Shown: piece after piece, positions 55,060-63,885 of the stretch
Layout: each line of letters begins with the position of its first letter
Numbering within the stretch: the first letter of the stretch is position 1
The notes under the pieces: generated by a model
Database searches by the model: none
What the model was told of the DNA's origin: nothing
What the model saw: only the letters and a program-made list of their open reading frames with translations
Position numbers and translations under genes: made by a program
Source of the DNA: Gemmatimonadales bacterium
GTDB taxonomy: Bacteria > Gemmatimonadota > Gemmatimonadetes > Gemmatimonadales > GWC2-71-9
NCBI GenBank assembly: GCA_036279355.1
Contig: DASUJH010000007.1
Location: 1 to 64,000 of the forward strand
Length of the DNA stretch: 64,000 nt
Direction of reading: 5' to 3'

Positions 55060-55776
55060 ATGGCTACGACAGTGCCATCGAAGAAGCAGCAGCAGGGAAA
55101 GAAGATCCAGCCGGCTCCGGCCACTCAACCAGTTCCGGCCGCGCCGGCTGCCGCCCCATTTGCGCTCGCGGGCTGGGCGCGCGCGCATATCCGCCTGGGC
55201 GTTGGGGCGCTCGCGGCCGTGGCGCTCGTCCTGCTGGGCATCTGGTTCGTCATCAGCAGCAACCGACGGAAGCAGGAATACGCCACCCGGCTGCTCTCGC
55301 AGGCACTCGCCACCGCCGACCAGGGCAACCTCCCGCAGGCGGCCGGCGACCTCCAGAAGCTCATCCAGACCTACCACGGGACCAGTGCTGCCACCGAGGC
55401 GGTCATCGCGCTGAACCAGGTTCGATTGGTGAGCGGGCAGGGCGAGCTGGCGGCGCAGAACCTCCGCGAATTCGTCGCCACCAATCCGCCGCCGCGCTAC
55501 GCGGCCTCCGCCTACGGCCTCCTCGGCGCCGCCGAGGAGAACACGGGCAAGCCGGCCGAGGCAGCTCAGGCGTACGAGAAGGCCGCGGCCAGCACGGAGC
55601 TCGACTATCTCAAGGCGGACTACCTCGTGGAGGCCGGGCGCGCCTACACCGACGCGGGGAAGGCTTCCGACGCCATCCGGGTATACCGCACGGTGGTGGA
55701 GAAGTACACGACGTCGCCTTCCTTCGGCGAGGCGCAGGTGCGTCTGGCCGAGCTTACTGCCGGGGCTTCTTCCTAG
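55060..55776 (+). CDS. single-pass membrane TPR protein (YfgM-like)
   Basis: The 238-aa protein has a Pro/Ala-rich cytoplasmic start, one membrane helix (about 47-66) and a periplasmic TPR-like domain (about 75-235: YATRLLSQALATADQGNL, ASAYGLLGAAEENTGKPAEAAQAYEKAA). The layout matches YfgM, an ancillary factor of the SecYEG exit site, but sequence identity cannot be judged by eye. It is monocistronic between a tRNA and a permease. Confidence 0.72.
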   Translation: MATTVPSKKQQQGKKIQPAPATQPVPAAPAAAPFALAGWARAHIRLGVGALAAVALVLLGIWFVISSNRRKQEYATRLLSQALATADQGNLPQAAGDLQKLIQTYHGTSAATEAVIALNQVRLVSGQGELAAQNLREFVATNPPPRYAASAYGLLGAAEENTGKPAEAAQAYEKAAASTELDYLKADYLVEAGRAYTDAGKASDAIRVYRTVVEKYTTSPSFGEAQVRLAELTAGASS

Positions 55777-55869
55777 GATCCGCAGCCCGAACCACGTCGG
55801 GACGCGCCCCCGGGCCACCAAAGCCGACCAAACCCATTGCAGCCATTCCATTTGGAGCAATCGCTTCGC

Positions 55870-55898
55870 CTGACGAGCAAAGTCGTATAAGATATGTT
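55870..55898 (+). promoter_or_regulatory. candidate promoter before the TauE/SafE gene
   Basis: CTGACG (55870-55875) and TATGTT (55893-55898) are exactly 17 bases apart, inside an AT-rich island (55885-55905) that stands out from the GC-rich surroundings. Each box has four of six consensus bases. The gene starts about 40 bases later. Confidence 0.5.
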
Positions 55899-55939
55899 AT
55901 GTTAAGTCGCCGTGTGAACAAGCGTGGAAAACCCCCGGT

Positions 55940-56800
55940 TTGCCTGCACCCTCTGTCCCTCTATCTTCTTCCCCCCAGTTCCGCCAGCATCCCGCATCCG
56001 CGCTCCACAGTGACGGTGCCGCCCTGGGCCATCTTCTCCTCGTCTCGCTTGCCGCCGCCATTGGCGGCGCCATCAACTCGATCGCCGGCGGCGGGACGCT
56101 CGTCACGTTTCCCGCGATTGTCTGGCTCGGCGTCCCGCCCCTCGTGGCCAACGCAACCAGCACGGTCGCGCTGTGGCCCGGCACGGCCGCGAGCATGTGG
56201 GGGTATCGGCGCGAGCTGAGCGGCGCCCGCGCATGGGCGTTCCCGTTCGCGGTTCCGAGCCTCGCCGGGGGTGCGGCGGGCGGATGGCTCCTCCTCCGGA
56301 CGCCGCCACGCGATTTCACCCGCATCGTCCCGTTCCTGGTTCTGGGTGCGACCGTGCTGTTCCTCGTCCAGGGCCCGCTGCATCGCTGGGCCCGCGGGCG
56401 GCGCACGAAGAAGGGGGCGGCGCCGGCCGGCAAGCTGCCGGCGCCCTCCCCCGCATTCGTCGCAATCCAGTTCTGCATCGGGGTGTACGGCGGCTACTTC
56501 GGCGCCGGCGCCGGCATCGTGATGCTCGCCGTGCTCGGTTTCCTCGGGTTCGCGAACATCCACCGGATGAACGGGCTCAAGAATTGGGGCGGGCTCTGCA
56601 TGAACGCGGTGGCGGCGACGATGTTCGCCGTGAGCGGAATCGTGGATTGGCCGGTGGCGCTGGCGATGGTGGTGGGGGCGCTGCTAGGAGGCTACGGCGG
56701 CTCGCGCATGGCGCAGCGGGTGCCTCAGCCGTGGGTGCGGCGGGCCATCGTCGCGATCGGCCTCGCGGCGTTCGTGTGGCTGCTGGTGCGGAGCTGGTGA
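55940..56800 (+). CDS. TSUP (TauE/SafE) family permease
   Basis: The 286-aa membrane protein has about eight hydrophobic helices in two halves, with the TSUP marks AAAIGGAINSIAGGGTLVTFPAIV at the N-terminus and GVYGGYFGAGAGIVMLAVLG in the second half. The family exports sulfite, sulfoacetate or similar organosulfur anions; the substrate here is unknown. The start is uncertain: TTG at 55940 gives a leading stretch without membrane character. It ends 10 bp from convergent dapF. Confidence 0.87.
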   Translation: MPAPSVPLSSSPQFRQHPASALHSDGAALGHLLLVSLAAAIGGAINSIAGGGTLVTFPAIVWLGVPPLVANATSTVALWPGTAASMWGYRRELSGARAWAFPFAVPSLAGGAAGGWLLLRTPPRDFTRIVPFLVLGATVLFLVQGPLHRWARGRRTKKGAAPAGKLPAPSPAFVAIQFCIGVYGGYFGAGAGIVMLAVLGFLGFANIHRMNGLKNWGGLCMNAVAATMFAVSGIVDWPVALAMVVGALLGGYGGSRMAQRVPQPWVRRAIVAIGLAAFVWLLVRSW

Positions 56801-56810
56801 GAGGTCTCGC

Positions 56811-57677
56811 TCAGCCGCTCCACGCCCCGCTGAACACGAGCCGCCCCTGCCCGCCGAGCCAGATGTCGGTGGCCCATCCGGCCTCGAGCCGAGCCCGGAC
56901 CGTGAGGACTTCTCCGCCCGCGGTGAGAAACGCGGCCGGTAGCGTAAGCCGGCAATCCGCCGCGAGGGCGAGCGCCGCCGCCACCGTGCCGGTGCCGCAG
57001 GCCAGCGTTTCGCCCTCGACGCCGCGCTCGTAGGTGCGGATGCGCCAGGGGCCGCCCGGTTCGCGGGGCGGCGCCACGAAGTTCGCGTTGGCTCCCGCGG
57101 GCCCGAACGCGGGCTCGAATCGCAACGGACGACCCCGGGCCGCCAGATCCACGCGCGCCGTATCTCCAACGAGCACGACCAGGTGCGGCACCCCCACGAC
57201 GCCGAACCACATCGCCTGCTCACCCGGCGCGCGGACCGCGGCAGTGACCGGCGCCGGCATCGCCGCGTCGGGGAGCCGGATCTCGGCACGGTCGTCCGCG
57301 TCGCCCGCGGCATTCACGGCACTCGAGACAGGCTCCGCATCGTCCACGCACCGGCTCTCGACTACACCTGCGTCGGTCAAGAGCCGCATCCCCTGCGCGC
57401 GCCCGAGGCCGAGCCGCGCTGCGAGCCGGGTGCTGCAAAGGGCCGCGTTGCCGCACATGGCGGCGCGCGAGCCGTCGGCGTTCCAATAACCCATGCGCAC
57501 GGCGCCGCCCTCCGCCGGCGAAAGCACGACGAGGCCGTCCGCGCCGATGCCGGCGCGGCGGTCGCAGGCCGCCGCGATGCGCGCGGGCGTCCAGCGCTCG
57601 GCCGGCTCCTCGCGGCCGTCCACCATGACGAAGTCGTTGCCCGACCCCGTCATCTTGTGAAAGGCCACGCCGCTCAT
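56811..57677 (-). CDS. dapF: diaminopimelate epimerase
   Basis: DapF (288 aa) converts LL- to meso-diaminopimelate for peptidoglycan and lysine. FHKMTGSGNDFVMVDG, NADGSRAAMCGNAAL (Cys75) and GETLACGTGT (second catalytic Cys near 228) are intact. The ATG at 57677 overlaps the end of the upstream glycosyltransferase by 4 bases. It is the last gene of a seven-gene minus-strand run. Confidence 0.95.
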   Translation of the reverse strand: MSGVAFHKMTGSGNDFVMVDGREEPAERWTPARIAAACDRRAGIGADGLVVLSPAEGGAVRMGYWNADGSRAAMCGNAALCSTRLAARLGLGRAQGMRLLTDAGVVESRCVDDAEPVSSAVNAAGDADDRAEIRLPDAAMPAPVTAAVRAPGEQAMWFGVVGVPHLVVLVGDTARVDLAARGRPLRFEPAFGPAGANANFVAPPREPGGPWRIRTYERGVEGETLACGTGTVAAALALAADCRLTLPAAFLTAGGEVLTVRARLEAGWATDIWLGGQGRLVFSGAWSG

Positions 57678-58393
57678 GCGCGGCGAAGCAGGGAGCGCAG
57701 CCGCAGCCACGGCACCATCCAGATGGCTTCGCGCACGATCTTCTTGTTCATCTTGCTCTGCCCCTCCACCCTGTCTGTGAAAACGATGGGAATTTCCTTG
57801 AGCCGGAAGCCCCGCCGCCACGCCAGAAAGCTCATCTCGATCTGGAAGGCGTAGCCGTTGGACCGCACCCGGTCCAGCGGAATTGCCTCAAGCACCTTCC
57901 GGCGGAAGCACTTGAACCCGCCCGTCGAATCCTCCAACGGAAGCCCCGTGATCCAGCGCGCGTACTGGTTGGCGCCGATCGAGAGCAGCAGGCGCGACAT
58001 CGGCCAGTTGATCACGTTGACGCCGGTCTTGTAGCGCGAGCCCACGACGAGGTCGGCGTCGGTGACGGCGGCGAGGAACTCCGGGATGAACTTGGGGTCG
58101 TGGGAGAAGTCGGCGTCCATCTCGAATATCAGATCGTAGCACCGCTCGAGCGCCCAGCGGAACCCCGCGATGTACGCCTTGCCCAGCCCTTCCTTTGCCG
58201 TCCGATGGAGCACGTGCACCCGCGGATCGGCGGCCGCGTGCTCGTCGGCCAGTTGCCCGGTACCGTCCGGTGAATTGTCGTCCACGATGAGCAGCTCGAC
58301 CCGCGGATCCTGCGCCAGGATCTCGGGCACGAGGAGCGGCACGTTGGTCCGCTCGTTGTACGTCGGCACCACGACCAGCACCCGCTCGGCCAC
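57674..58393 (-). CDS. GT2 glycosyltransferase, polyprenol-phosphate mannose synthase type
   Basis: The 239-aa protein has the DPM1-like GT-A fold: VLVVVPTYNERTNVPLLVPE, LIVDDNSPDGTGQLAD, FEMDADFSHDPKFIPEFLAA and VGSRYKTGVNVINWP. No C-terminal membrane helices are present, unlike GtrB-type enzymes. It probably makes a polyprenyl-phosphate sugar donor used by membrane glycosyltransferases. It overlaps dapF by ATGA and follows the YfhO-like gene by one base. Confidence 0.88.
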   Translation of the reverse strand: MAERVLVVVPTYNERTNVPLLVPEILAQDPRVELLIVDDNSPDGTGQLADEHAAADPRVHVLHRTAKEGLGKAYIAGFRWALERCYDLIFEMDADFSHDPKFIPEFLAAVTDADLVVGSRYKTGVNVINWPMSRLLLSIGANQYARWITGLPLEDSTGGFKCFRRKVLEAIPLDRVRSNGYAFQIEMSFLAWRRGFRLKEIPIVFTDRVEGQSKMNKKIVREAIWMVPWLRLRSLLRRA

Positions 58394-58394
58394 C

Positions 58395-60755
58395 TTACCT
58401 CCGTCGGCGCCACCGCGGACTGGTGAGGAGCACCAGGGTCACCGCCAGCGCGAGCGCCGTCACGAGCTGCCCCCGGCGATAGTCGGCCGACGCGAAGTCG
58501 AGCCGCACCTCCCTGGCGCCCGGGGGAAGGACGACACTCAGGAAGGCGTTGTCGGCGCGGTGGACGGCGGCGGGCCGGCCGTCCACGACCGCATGCCAAT
58601 CAGGATACCACGTCTCACTCACGAGAAGATAGGTGGGACGCGGCGCGGCGCCATCGAGGGCGATCCGCATGCGGCCCGGCATCCACTCGACCACCCGGGC
58701 GCGGACGCCGGCGGAGTCGATCGGCTGGTTGGGGCGGATCGGGCCGGGCGTAACCGACGTGGTGTCCGGATACAGAGCGATCCGGTCGTAGGGGAAGCGC
58801 TGATCGATGACGGTCGGGACGATCTGATCTTCGGGCACCTTGGCGGCCGCGGCCAGCACCCGCGCGTAGGGCGCGGGATTGGCCGAGTCGCGCTCGAAGA
58901 GAATGCCGGGACCGCCGGGCGTCGTCGGCACCGGGCCCAGCACGTGATGGTAGCCGGGGAGCGAATCGGCCTTGGGCACCACGATGTAGCGCGCGGCCAC
59001 GAGGTCGACCACGTTCGGGTTGCCGAAGTTGCTCCAGACGTTCTTGCCGCCGAGCAGGTCGTCGTAGAAGCGGATCTCGTTGCCATGATGGCCGAGCACG
59101 GTCTCGATATCGTGCACCATGAGGAAATCGCCCGGATAGACGCCGGGGTCGAGTACCCGGAAGGGTGGCCTGTCCTGCTTGATCCGGCTGGTCAGCTCGT
59201 CCAGATGGTAGAGCGCGGCGGCGGACGGGCTGTAGTCGAAGAAGATGCGGTCGATGCTCCAGAGGTCGCCGCCCACGACGAGGGCGAGGAGGGCCACGGC
59301 CGCGCCGCCGCGCAGGCGGCCGAAGGCGATGCTCAGAACGACGACGGCTGTGGCGGCCACAACGATGAGGAGTCGGAGCGAGCCCAGCTGAAGCGCGGTG
59401 GCGTTCGCGGAAACGAGATCGAACCGATCCGGCGAGGCGATCGCAAAGGCGACCGGCTCGAGCGCCCCGACGACACCGAGCACCGCGAGGAGCCCGATCA
59501 CGCCGAGGCCGGCGATGAGCGTGCGGGGCGGAACCTCGCCCCGTAAGAGCCGCTCCGCGCCGATGGCCGCCCACGTCGCGACCGGAAGCGCCACGAGGAA
59601 GAACGCCATGCCGGGAGCACGGACCTTCTTCATCATTGGCATCAACTCGTACCAAAGTCGATAGAACGGCGTGTGCCCGCCGAACGACACCAGCAGGAAA
59701 AGGAGCGCGATGATGCCCGTGATGCGGAGCAGCGGGCGGCGGGCACGGTCGCCCCAGCCCACGGCAGCGAGCAGAAGAACCCCCGCCCCGAGATACTCGG
59801 TGTGCAGCTTGAAAAAGTTGCGGCCCCAATAGTGTCCAAGCACGCCGTTGAACTGCGGCAGGATGGTGCTGATGATTTCTTCCGGCGGCATCGAGAACGC
59901 CGTCGCGTACTCCCACCCGCCGCTCGGCCCGGCCGCGGCGCGGGGCGAGTAGGGGATGTAGCGCCAGAACGGAATAATCTGAATGGCCGCGATGGCGAGG
60001 CCCAGCAGCACGGCACCGAAGCTCGCCGCCACCGGGATCCACCACGGGCGGCCGGCCGGGCGCTCCGGGTCTCCCAGCGCAAGCCACAGTGTCCAGATGG
60101 CACACGCCACCAGCAGGTAGTACGTCATCTGATAGTGCGGGCTCAGCATGCAGAGCCCGATCACCAGCGCGAACAATCCGTAGTGCCCGATGCGCCGCTC
60201 GCGGATGGCGCGGAGAAGCGCAAGGAGCGCCAGCGGTGCGAGCGCCGACACGAACAGCTTGCCGTCGTGCCCCGGCTTCACCAGCGAATCCAGGATGCCC
60301 GTGAGCTCGTACGCGAGGCCGCCTGCGAGCGCGCCGGACCAGGAGATCCGGAGCCCGCGGAGGAGCGCGTACATCGTGCATCCCGCGATCACGAAATGCA
60401 CGGCAAAGCCGAGGTTCATCGCGGTGTCGACCGGGAGAATCCAGCGGAGCCATGCGGTCGGATAAAAAATGTCGCCGTGCTGCGCGGCGATGAACGGCAA
60501 CCCCCCGAAAAGATAGGGATTCCACTCGGGAATCCGCCCATGCGCGCGAAAGAACTCGGCGCCGAAGGCGCGGAAGGCATAGCCGGCCACGTATTGGTCG
60601 CTCTGCTCGCTCACGAGGAAGCGTCCGAGCAGCATCGGCCAGCAGAGCGTGAAGGTGGCAAACGCGAAGACGACGAGCGCCACGAGCGCCGGCCGGCGCG
60701 GTTCCAGGGCGCCGGCCGGCGGAAGGTCGATGGGCTGGGCCTCAGGGGACGGCAC
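58395..60755 (-). CDS. YfhO-family multi-pass membrane protein
   Basis: The 786-aa protein has an N-terminal membrane part of about 12 or more helices (FLVSEQSDQYVAGYAFRAFGAEFFR, IPEWNPYLFGGLPFIAAQHGD are typical of the GT-C-like YfhO group) and a C-terminal soluble region (about 510-760). In Firmicutes YfhO-like proteins glycosylate lipoteichoic acids; the acceptor here is unknown, and the adjacent sugar-donor synthase suggests a working pair. The best start is GTG at 60755, overlapping the UPF0104 gene by 14 bases; a further in-frame upstream stretch is unlikely. Confidence 0.82.
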   Translation of the reverse strand: MPSPEAQPIDLPPAGALEPRRPALVALVVFAFATFTLCWPMLLGRFLVSEQSDQYVAGYAFRAFGAEFFRAHGRIPEWNPYLFGGLPFIAAQHGDIFYPTAWLRWILPVDTAMNLGFAVHFVIAGCTMYALLRGLRISWSGALAGGLAYELTGILDSLVKPGHDGKLFVSALAPLALLALLRAIRERRIGHYGLFALVIGLCMLSPHYQMTYYLLVACAIWTLWLALGDPERPAGRPWWIPVAASFGAVLLGLAIAAIQIIPFWRYIPYSPRAAAGPSGGWEYATAFSMPPEEIISTILPQFNGVLGHYWGRNFFKLHTEYLGAGVLLLAAVGWGDRARRPLLRITGIIALLFLLVSFGGHTPFYRLWYELMPMMKKVRAPGMAFFLVALPVATWAAIGAERLLRGEVPPRTLIAGLGVIGLLAVLGVVGALEPVAFAIASPDRFDLVSANATALQLGSLRLLIVVAATAVVVLSIAFGRLRGGAAVALLALVVGGDLWSIDRIFFDYSPSAAALYHLDELTSRIKQDRPPFRVLDPGVYPGDFLMVHDIETVLGHHGNEIRFYDDLLGGKNVWSNFGNPNVVDLVAARYIVVPKADSLPGYHHVLGPVPTTPGGPGILFERDSANPAPYARVLAAAAKVPEDQIVPTVIDQRFPYDRIALYPDTTSVTPGPIRPNQPIDSAGVRARVVEWMPGRMRIALDGAAPRPTYLLVSETWYPDWHAVVDGRPAAVHRADNAFLSVVLPPGAREVRLDFASADYRRGQLVTALALAVTLVLLTSPRWRRRR

Positions 60756-61680
60756 GGGCGCTCCGGCGAGGCACGAAGAGGAAGGGCGCCGCGGCACCGA
60801 ACTCGGTGAGCGTGAGCAGCACCCGCGAGGCGAGTGCGAGGACCGTGGCGGCGCCAAGGCCGAGCGGGCGCTGCAGCATCAGGATGAACAAGCCCTCTCG
60901 CACGCCAAGGCCGCCGGGAGCGAGCAGCGCGAGGAAGCCGGCGAGATACGACGCCGTGAAGACGGCGATGGCGCTTACCAGATCGAGTGGCGCGTGCGGC
61001 AGGAGGCCCCGCGCGAGGAGCCAGAGTGCCACGCCGTAACCCACCCAGGCCACCGCGTTCGCCACCACGCCCGCGGCGATGCCGGAGGGGCGCGGGGCCG
61101 CCGTCGCCGGCGCCACCGAGGCAAGGCGCAGGAGGCGGCGCATGAACGGCGGCCAGAGCACGAGGGCCACGCCCCCGATGCTGGCCGCCACGAGCAACGC
61201 GAGCGCCGCGCGCGCGCCGGGATGTGCCGCCTCGAGTGCCACGCTGCCGGTGAGGCCGACAATGCCGGCGCCGGTACCGACGGCGAGTGCTTGCAGCACC
61301 ACGGCCGATCCGGTTGCAGCCCAGGGCGCCACGCCCACCTTCTGCGCCATCACCGCCATGCCCGCGATTGCCCACACCTTGCCCGGCAGGTATTTGCCGA
61401 GGCTGGAGACGGTCCAGATGCGCGCAGCGTCCCACGCGCCGAGCGGCTGATCCCAGCTCGCGAGCATCACGCGCCAAGCCCAGATGAGTATCGCGTACAT
61501 GGCCCACACGGCGACGGCGCTCAGCAGGAGCTGCAGCGGGCGAAGGTCGAGCGCCACCGGCTGTGCGCGGAGCTGGTCCCAGTTGGCGATGAGCGCGCGC
61601 GCGGCAAGGCCCACGACAACGAGTCCGAGCGCCCATTGGGCGGCCCGCCAGAGCCGTCTCGGCCAGGTGCGATCAGGCAT
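60742..61680 (-). CDS. UPF0104 / lysylphosphatidylglycerol-synthase-like membrane protein
   Basis: This 312-aa protein has about eight hydrophobic helices and resembles the membrane domain of MprF/UPF0104 proteins: WTVSSLGKYLPGKVWAIAGMAVMAQK and GFLALLAPGGLGVREGLFILMLQ. It lacks the soluble aminoacyl-transfer domain. Such domains flip lipids; in glycan clusters they are suspected to move lipid-linked sugars. It sits between two glycosyltransferase genes. Confidence 0.85.
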   Translation of the reverse strand: MPDRTWPRRLWRAAQWALGLVVVGLAARALIANWDQLRAQPVALDLRPLQLLLSAVAVWAMYAILIWAWRVMLASWDQPLGAWDAARIWTVSSLGKYLPGKVWAIAGMAVMAQKVGVAPWAATGSAVVLQALAVGTGAGIVGLTGSVALEAAHPGARAALALLVAASIGGVALVLWPPFMRRLLRLASVAPATAAPRPSGIAAGVVANAVAWVGYGVALWLLARGLLPHAPLDLVSAIAVFTASYLAGFLALLAPGGLGVREGLFILMLQRPLGLGAATVLALASRVLLTLTEFGAAAPFLFVPRRSARAVP

Positions 61681-62845
61681 CGTCCGATTCGGCGGCGGGC
61701 GTCGGCGTTGGCAGCGCTTCGCGATACCAGCCCTCGGCCACCGCGGCCACGTGGTCGGGCGAGAGACGGTGGCGCCACGATTCGCCTTCGGCGCGGCCCA
61801 GCTCGAGGCGCCGGGGATCGTTCAGAATATCGAGCGCGGCATCGGCGAGGGCTTCGCCGGAGGGGAGCGTGAGCCGGCCCGCGCCCTTCTCCGGGATTAC
61901 GTCGAGCACGCCGCCCCCGTCCCAGCAGCCGACGGCCGGCACGCCGGCCATGAGCGCCTCGGCGGCGGCGAGCCCGAAGCCTTCGCCCTTGGCGGGGAAA
62001 AGCATGAGATCGGCGCGGGCGAGATACTCGGGAACGCGCTCGGGCGCCACCGCGCCTTCGAACCGCACCAGCGAGGCGACGCCGAGGCGGCCGGCGAGCG
62101 CTTCGAGCGCGCTTCGCTCGGGACCGTCTCCCACGATGGTAAGCGGAAGCGGGCGGCCCAGCTCGACGAGGCACGCGACCGCCTCGATCGCGAGCTGCAC
62201 CCGCTTCTGCGCCGTGAGTCGCGCGATCACGACGGCGCCGGCGCCGCCCGCGGTCCACGGCCAGCTGGTCGATTCAACCGGCATCGGCTGCACGTGCTCC
62301 CTGGGCACGAATCGGTGCACGGCGGCCTGCACCCATCCGGCCAGCTCCTTCGACACGGTGGTGACGACGCGCGCGCGGCGAAAGACGGGCGCCGCAACGC
62401 CCCGCGCGAGCGCCGAGCGCCGGAGCAGCGCCGCGTCGGTGCCATGCACGGTGAGCACGGCCGGCGCGCCGGCCGGGATGGCGAGCCCGGCCGGCACCCA
62501 CCAGTGTGCGTGGATCAGCTCCGCGCCGGCCTCCAGCTCGCGGCGCACGCCGCGCCGGAGCGCGCGCCAGAGACCGCCGAGCGCTATCCACCCGGCGGGC
62601 CCGCGGAGGGCGGAGAGCATCGTCCCCTTGTACGCGATGGTCTCGCGCCGCGGGGAGGCATAGCGCACCCGCCGCACGCGCACGCCGTTCAGCTCCGCGT
62701 CCCCGCCCTGCCCCGCATCGCTCGGGGCCACGACGCTCACGACGTGCCCCCGGCGCACCAGTGCTTCGGCAAGGGTGGCCAGAAAGCTGCCGGAGAGATC
62801 GCCCGCGTGGCGCGGGTAGTTGTGGGTCACGAAGACGACCCGCAC
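61673..62845 (-). CDS. GT4-family glycosyltransferase
   Basis: The 390-aa GT-B enzyme has the GT4 N-terminal marks THNYPRHAGDLSGSFLATLAEALVRRGH and HAHWWVPAGLAIP, and the C-terminal donor motif FPAKGEGFGLAAAEALMAGVP with EX7E. The nucleotide-sugar donor is unknown. It overlaps the UPF0104 gene by 8 bases. GTG start at 62845, 8 bases after the upstream GT2 stop. Confidence 0.9.
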   Translation of the reverse strand: MRVVFVTHNYPRHAGDLSGSFLATLAEALVRRGHVVSVVAPSDAGQGGDAELNGVRVRRVRYASPRRETIAYKGTMLSALRGPAGWIALGGLWRALRRGVRRELEAGAELIHAHWWVPAGLAIPAGAPAVLTVHGTDAALLRRSALARGVAAPVFRRARVVTTVSKELAGWVQAAVHRFVPREHVQPMPVESTSWPWTAGGAGAVVIARLTAQKRVQLAIEAVACLVELGRPLPLTIVGDGPERSALEALAGRLGVASLVRFEGAVAPERVPEYLARADLMLFPAKGEGFGLAAAEALMAGVPAVGCWDGGGVLDVIPEKGAGRLTLPSGEALADAALDILNDPRRLELGRAEGESWRHRLSPDHVAAVAEGWYREALPTPTPAAESDDA

Positions 62846-62853
62846 GGGGGCAC

Positions 62854-63885
62854 TCAGGGCGGTCCGGCGGTCGGGCGGTCGGGCGGTCGGGCGGTCCGAC
62901 GCTCGGGCGGCCGGGCGGCCGGGCGGTCGGGGGCGTCGGCGGCATCGGCACCGATCGACTCGCGAGCGAGCTCACCTGCGAGTTCGCGGGCCAGCTCGCG
63001 CTGCTCCTCGCGCATTCCGGCGATCATCTCGCCCACGAAGCCGAACCCGAAGAGCACGATTCCGCTGATGACCATGGTCTCGACGAGGTTGAGGAACGGG
63101 CGGAAGCCGATGCCGTAGCCGAAGCGGAGGATGAGTGCGGCGACGCCGACCAGAAAGCCGATGGCGAAGAGCACCGCGCCGACCACGCCGAAGAAGAGCA
63201 TCGGCTTCCGGCCGAAGCGGAGCTGAAACCAGACGGAGAGAAGATCGAGCACGCCGACGGGAATGCGGCGCCAGTTGAACTTGGAGACGCCGGCCATGCG
63301 CGGGTAGAGCCGTACCGGATGCGAGGCGAGCCGGAAGCCGTCGGTGGCGGCGATCACGACCATGTAGCGGTGCCAGTCGGGCCGGAGCGCCGCGCCCGCC
63401 ATGACGCCGCGGCGCCAGGCCTTGACCGAGTTGAGATCGGTGACGCCCACGCCGAAAAGCGCGCGGCAGAGCGCGTTGTAAATGCTCGAGACGAACGCCT
63501 TCTCGTACTTGCCCTGCTTGGTGCCGGTGACGATGTCGGCCCGGTCGTCGAGAATGGGGCGCACGAGCGGCGGGATGTCCTCGGGCAGGTACTGCAAGTC
63601 GGCCGGATAGAAGACACACACTTCGCCGCGGGAGGCCTCGACGCCGGAGCGGAGCGCGTCGGCGATGCCGCGCTGGCGGCGGTGCGTCACCACATGGAGA
63701 AAAGGATACTTGGCGCGCAGCTCGCAGAGTACGCGGGGCGTTTCGTCACGCGAGCCGTCGTCCACCACCACCACCTCGAACGAAAACCCCGCCGGCCCGA
63801 GGGCGTCGGCGCAGCGCGCCACGAATTCGGGCAGATTCGGCGCCTCGTCCTTGGCGGGGACGAGCACGCTCACGTCCAGCGTCAT
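62854..63885 (-). CDS. GT2 glycosyltransferase with C-terminal membrane helices and RPPDR tail
   Basis: This 343-aa protein has a GT-A domain ([45 protein letters not shown]) and two membrane helices (about 225-295), a GtrB/ArnC-like layout. It probably makes a polyprenyl-phosphate-linked sugar. The last 25 residues are a repetitive Arg/Pro tail ([18 protein letters not shown]) encoded by an 8-bp DNA repeat; the tail is likely not conserved. The ATG at 63885 overlaps the rpoN stop (ATGA). Confidence 0.88.
   Translation of the reverse strand: MTLDVSVLVPAKDEAPNLPEFVARCADALGPAGFSFEVVVVDDGSRDETPRVLCELRAKYPFLHVVTHRRQRGIADALRSGVEASRGEVCVFYPADLQYLPEDIPPLVRPILDDRADIVTGTKQGKYEKAFVSSIYNALCRALFGVGVTDLNSVKAWRRGVMAGAALRPDWHRYMVVIAATDGFRLASHPVRLYPRMAGVSKFNWRRIPVGVLDLLSVWFQLRFGRKPMLFFGVVGAVLFAIGFLVGVAALILRFGYGIGFRPFLNLVETMVISGIVLFGFGFVGEMIAGMREEQRELARELAGELARESIGADAADAPDRPAARPPERRTARPPDRPTAGPP
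62858..62930. repeat. 8-bp tandem repeat (gggcggtc-like)
   Basis: Imperfect units of gggcggtc and gggcggcc repeat about eight times inside the 3' end of the GT2 gene, on the plus strand as gcggtcgggcggtcgggcgg. It is a simple-sequence tract prone to slippage; changes that are not multiples of 24 bases would alter the reading frame of the protein tail. Confidence 0.9.

Noticed and set aside
62858-62930. A CRISPR array
   Set aside because: The units are 8 bp, contiguous and coding, with no spacers; no cas genes occur in the window.
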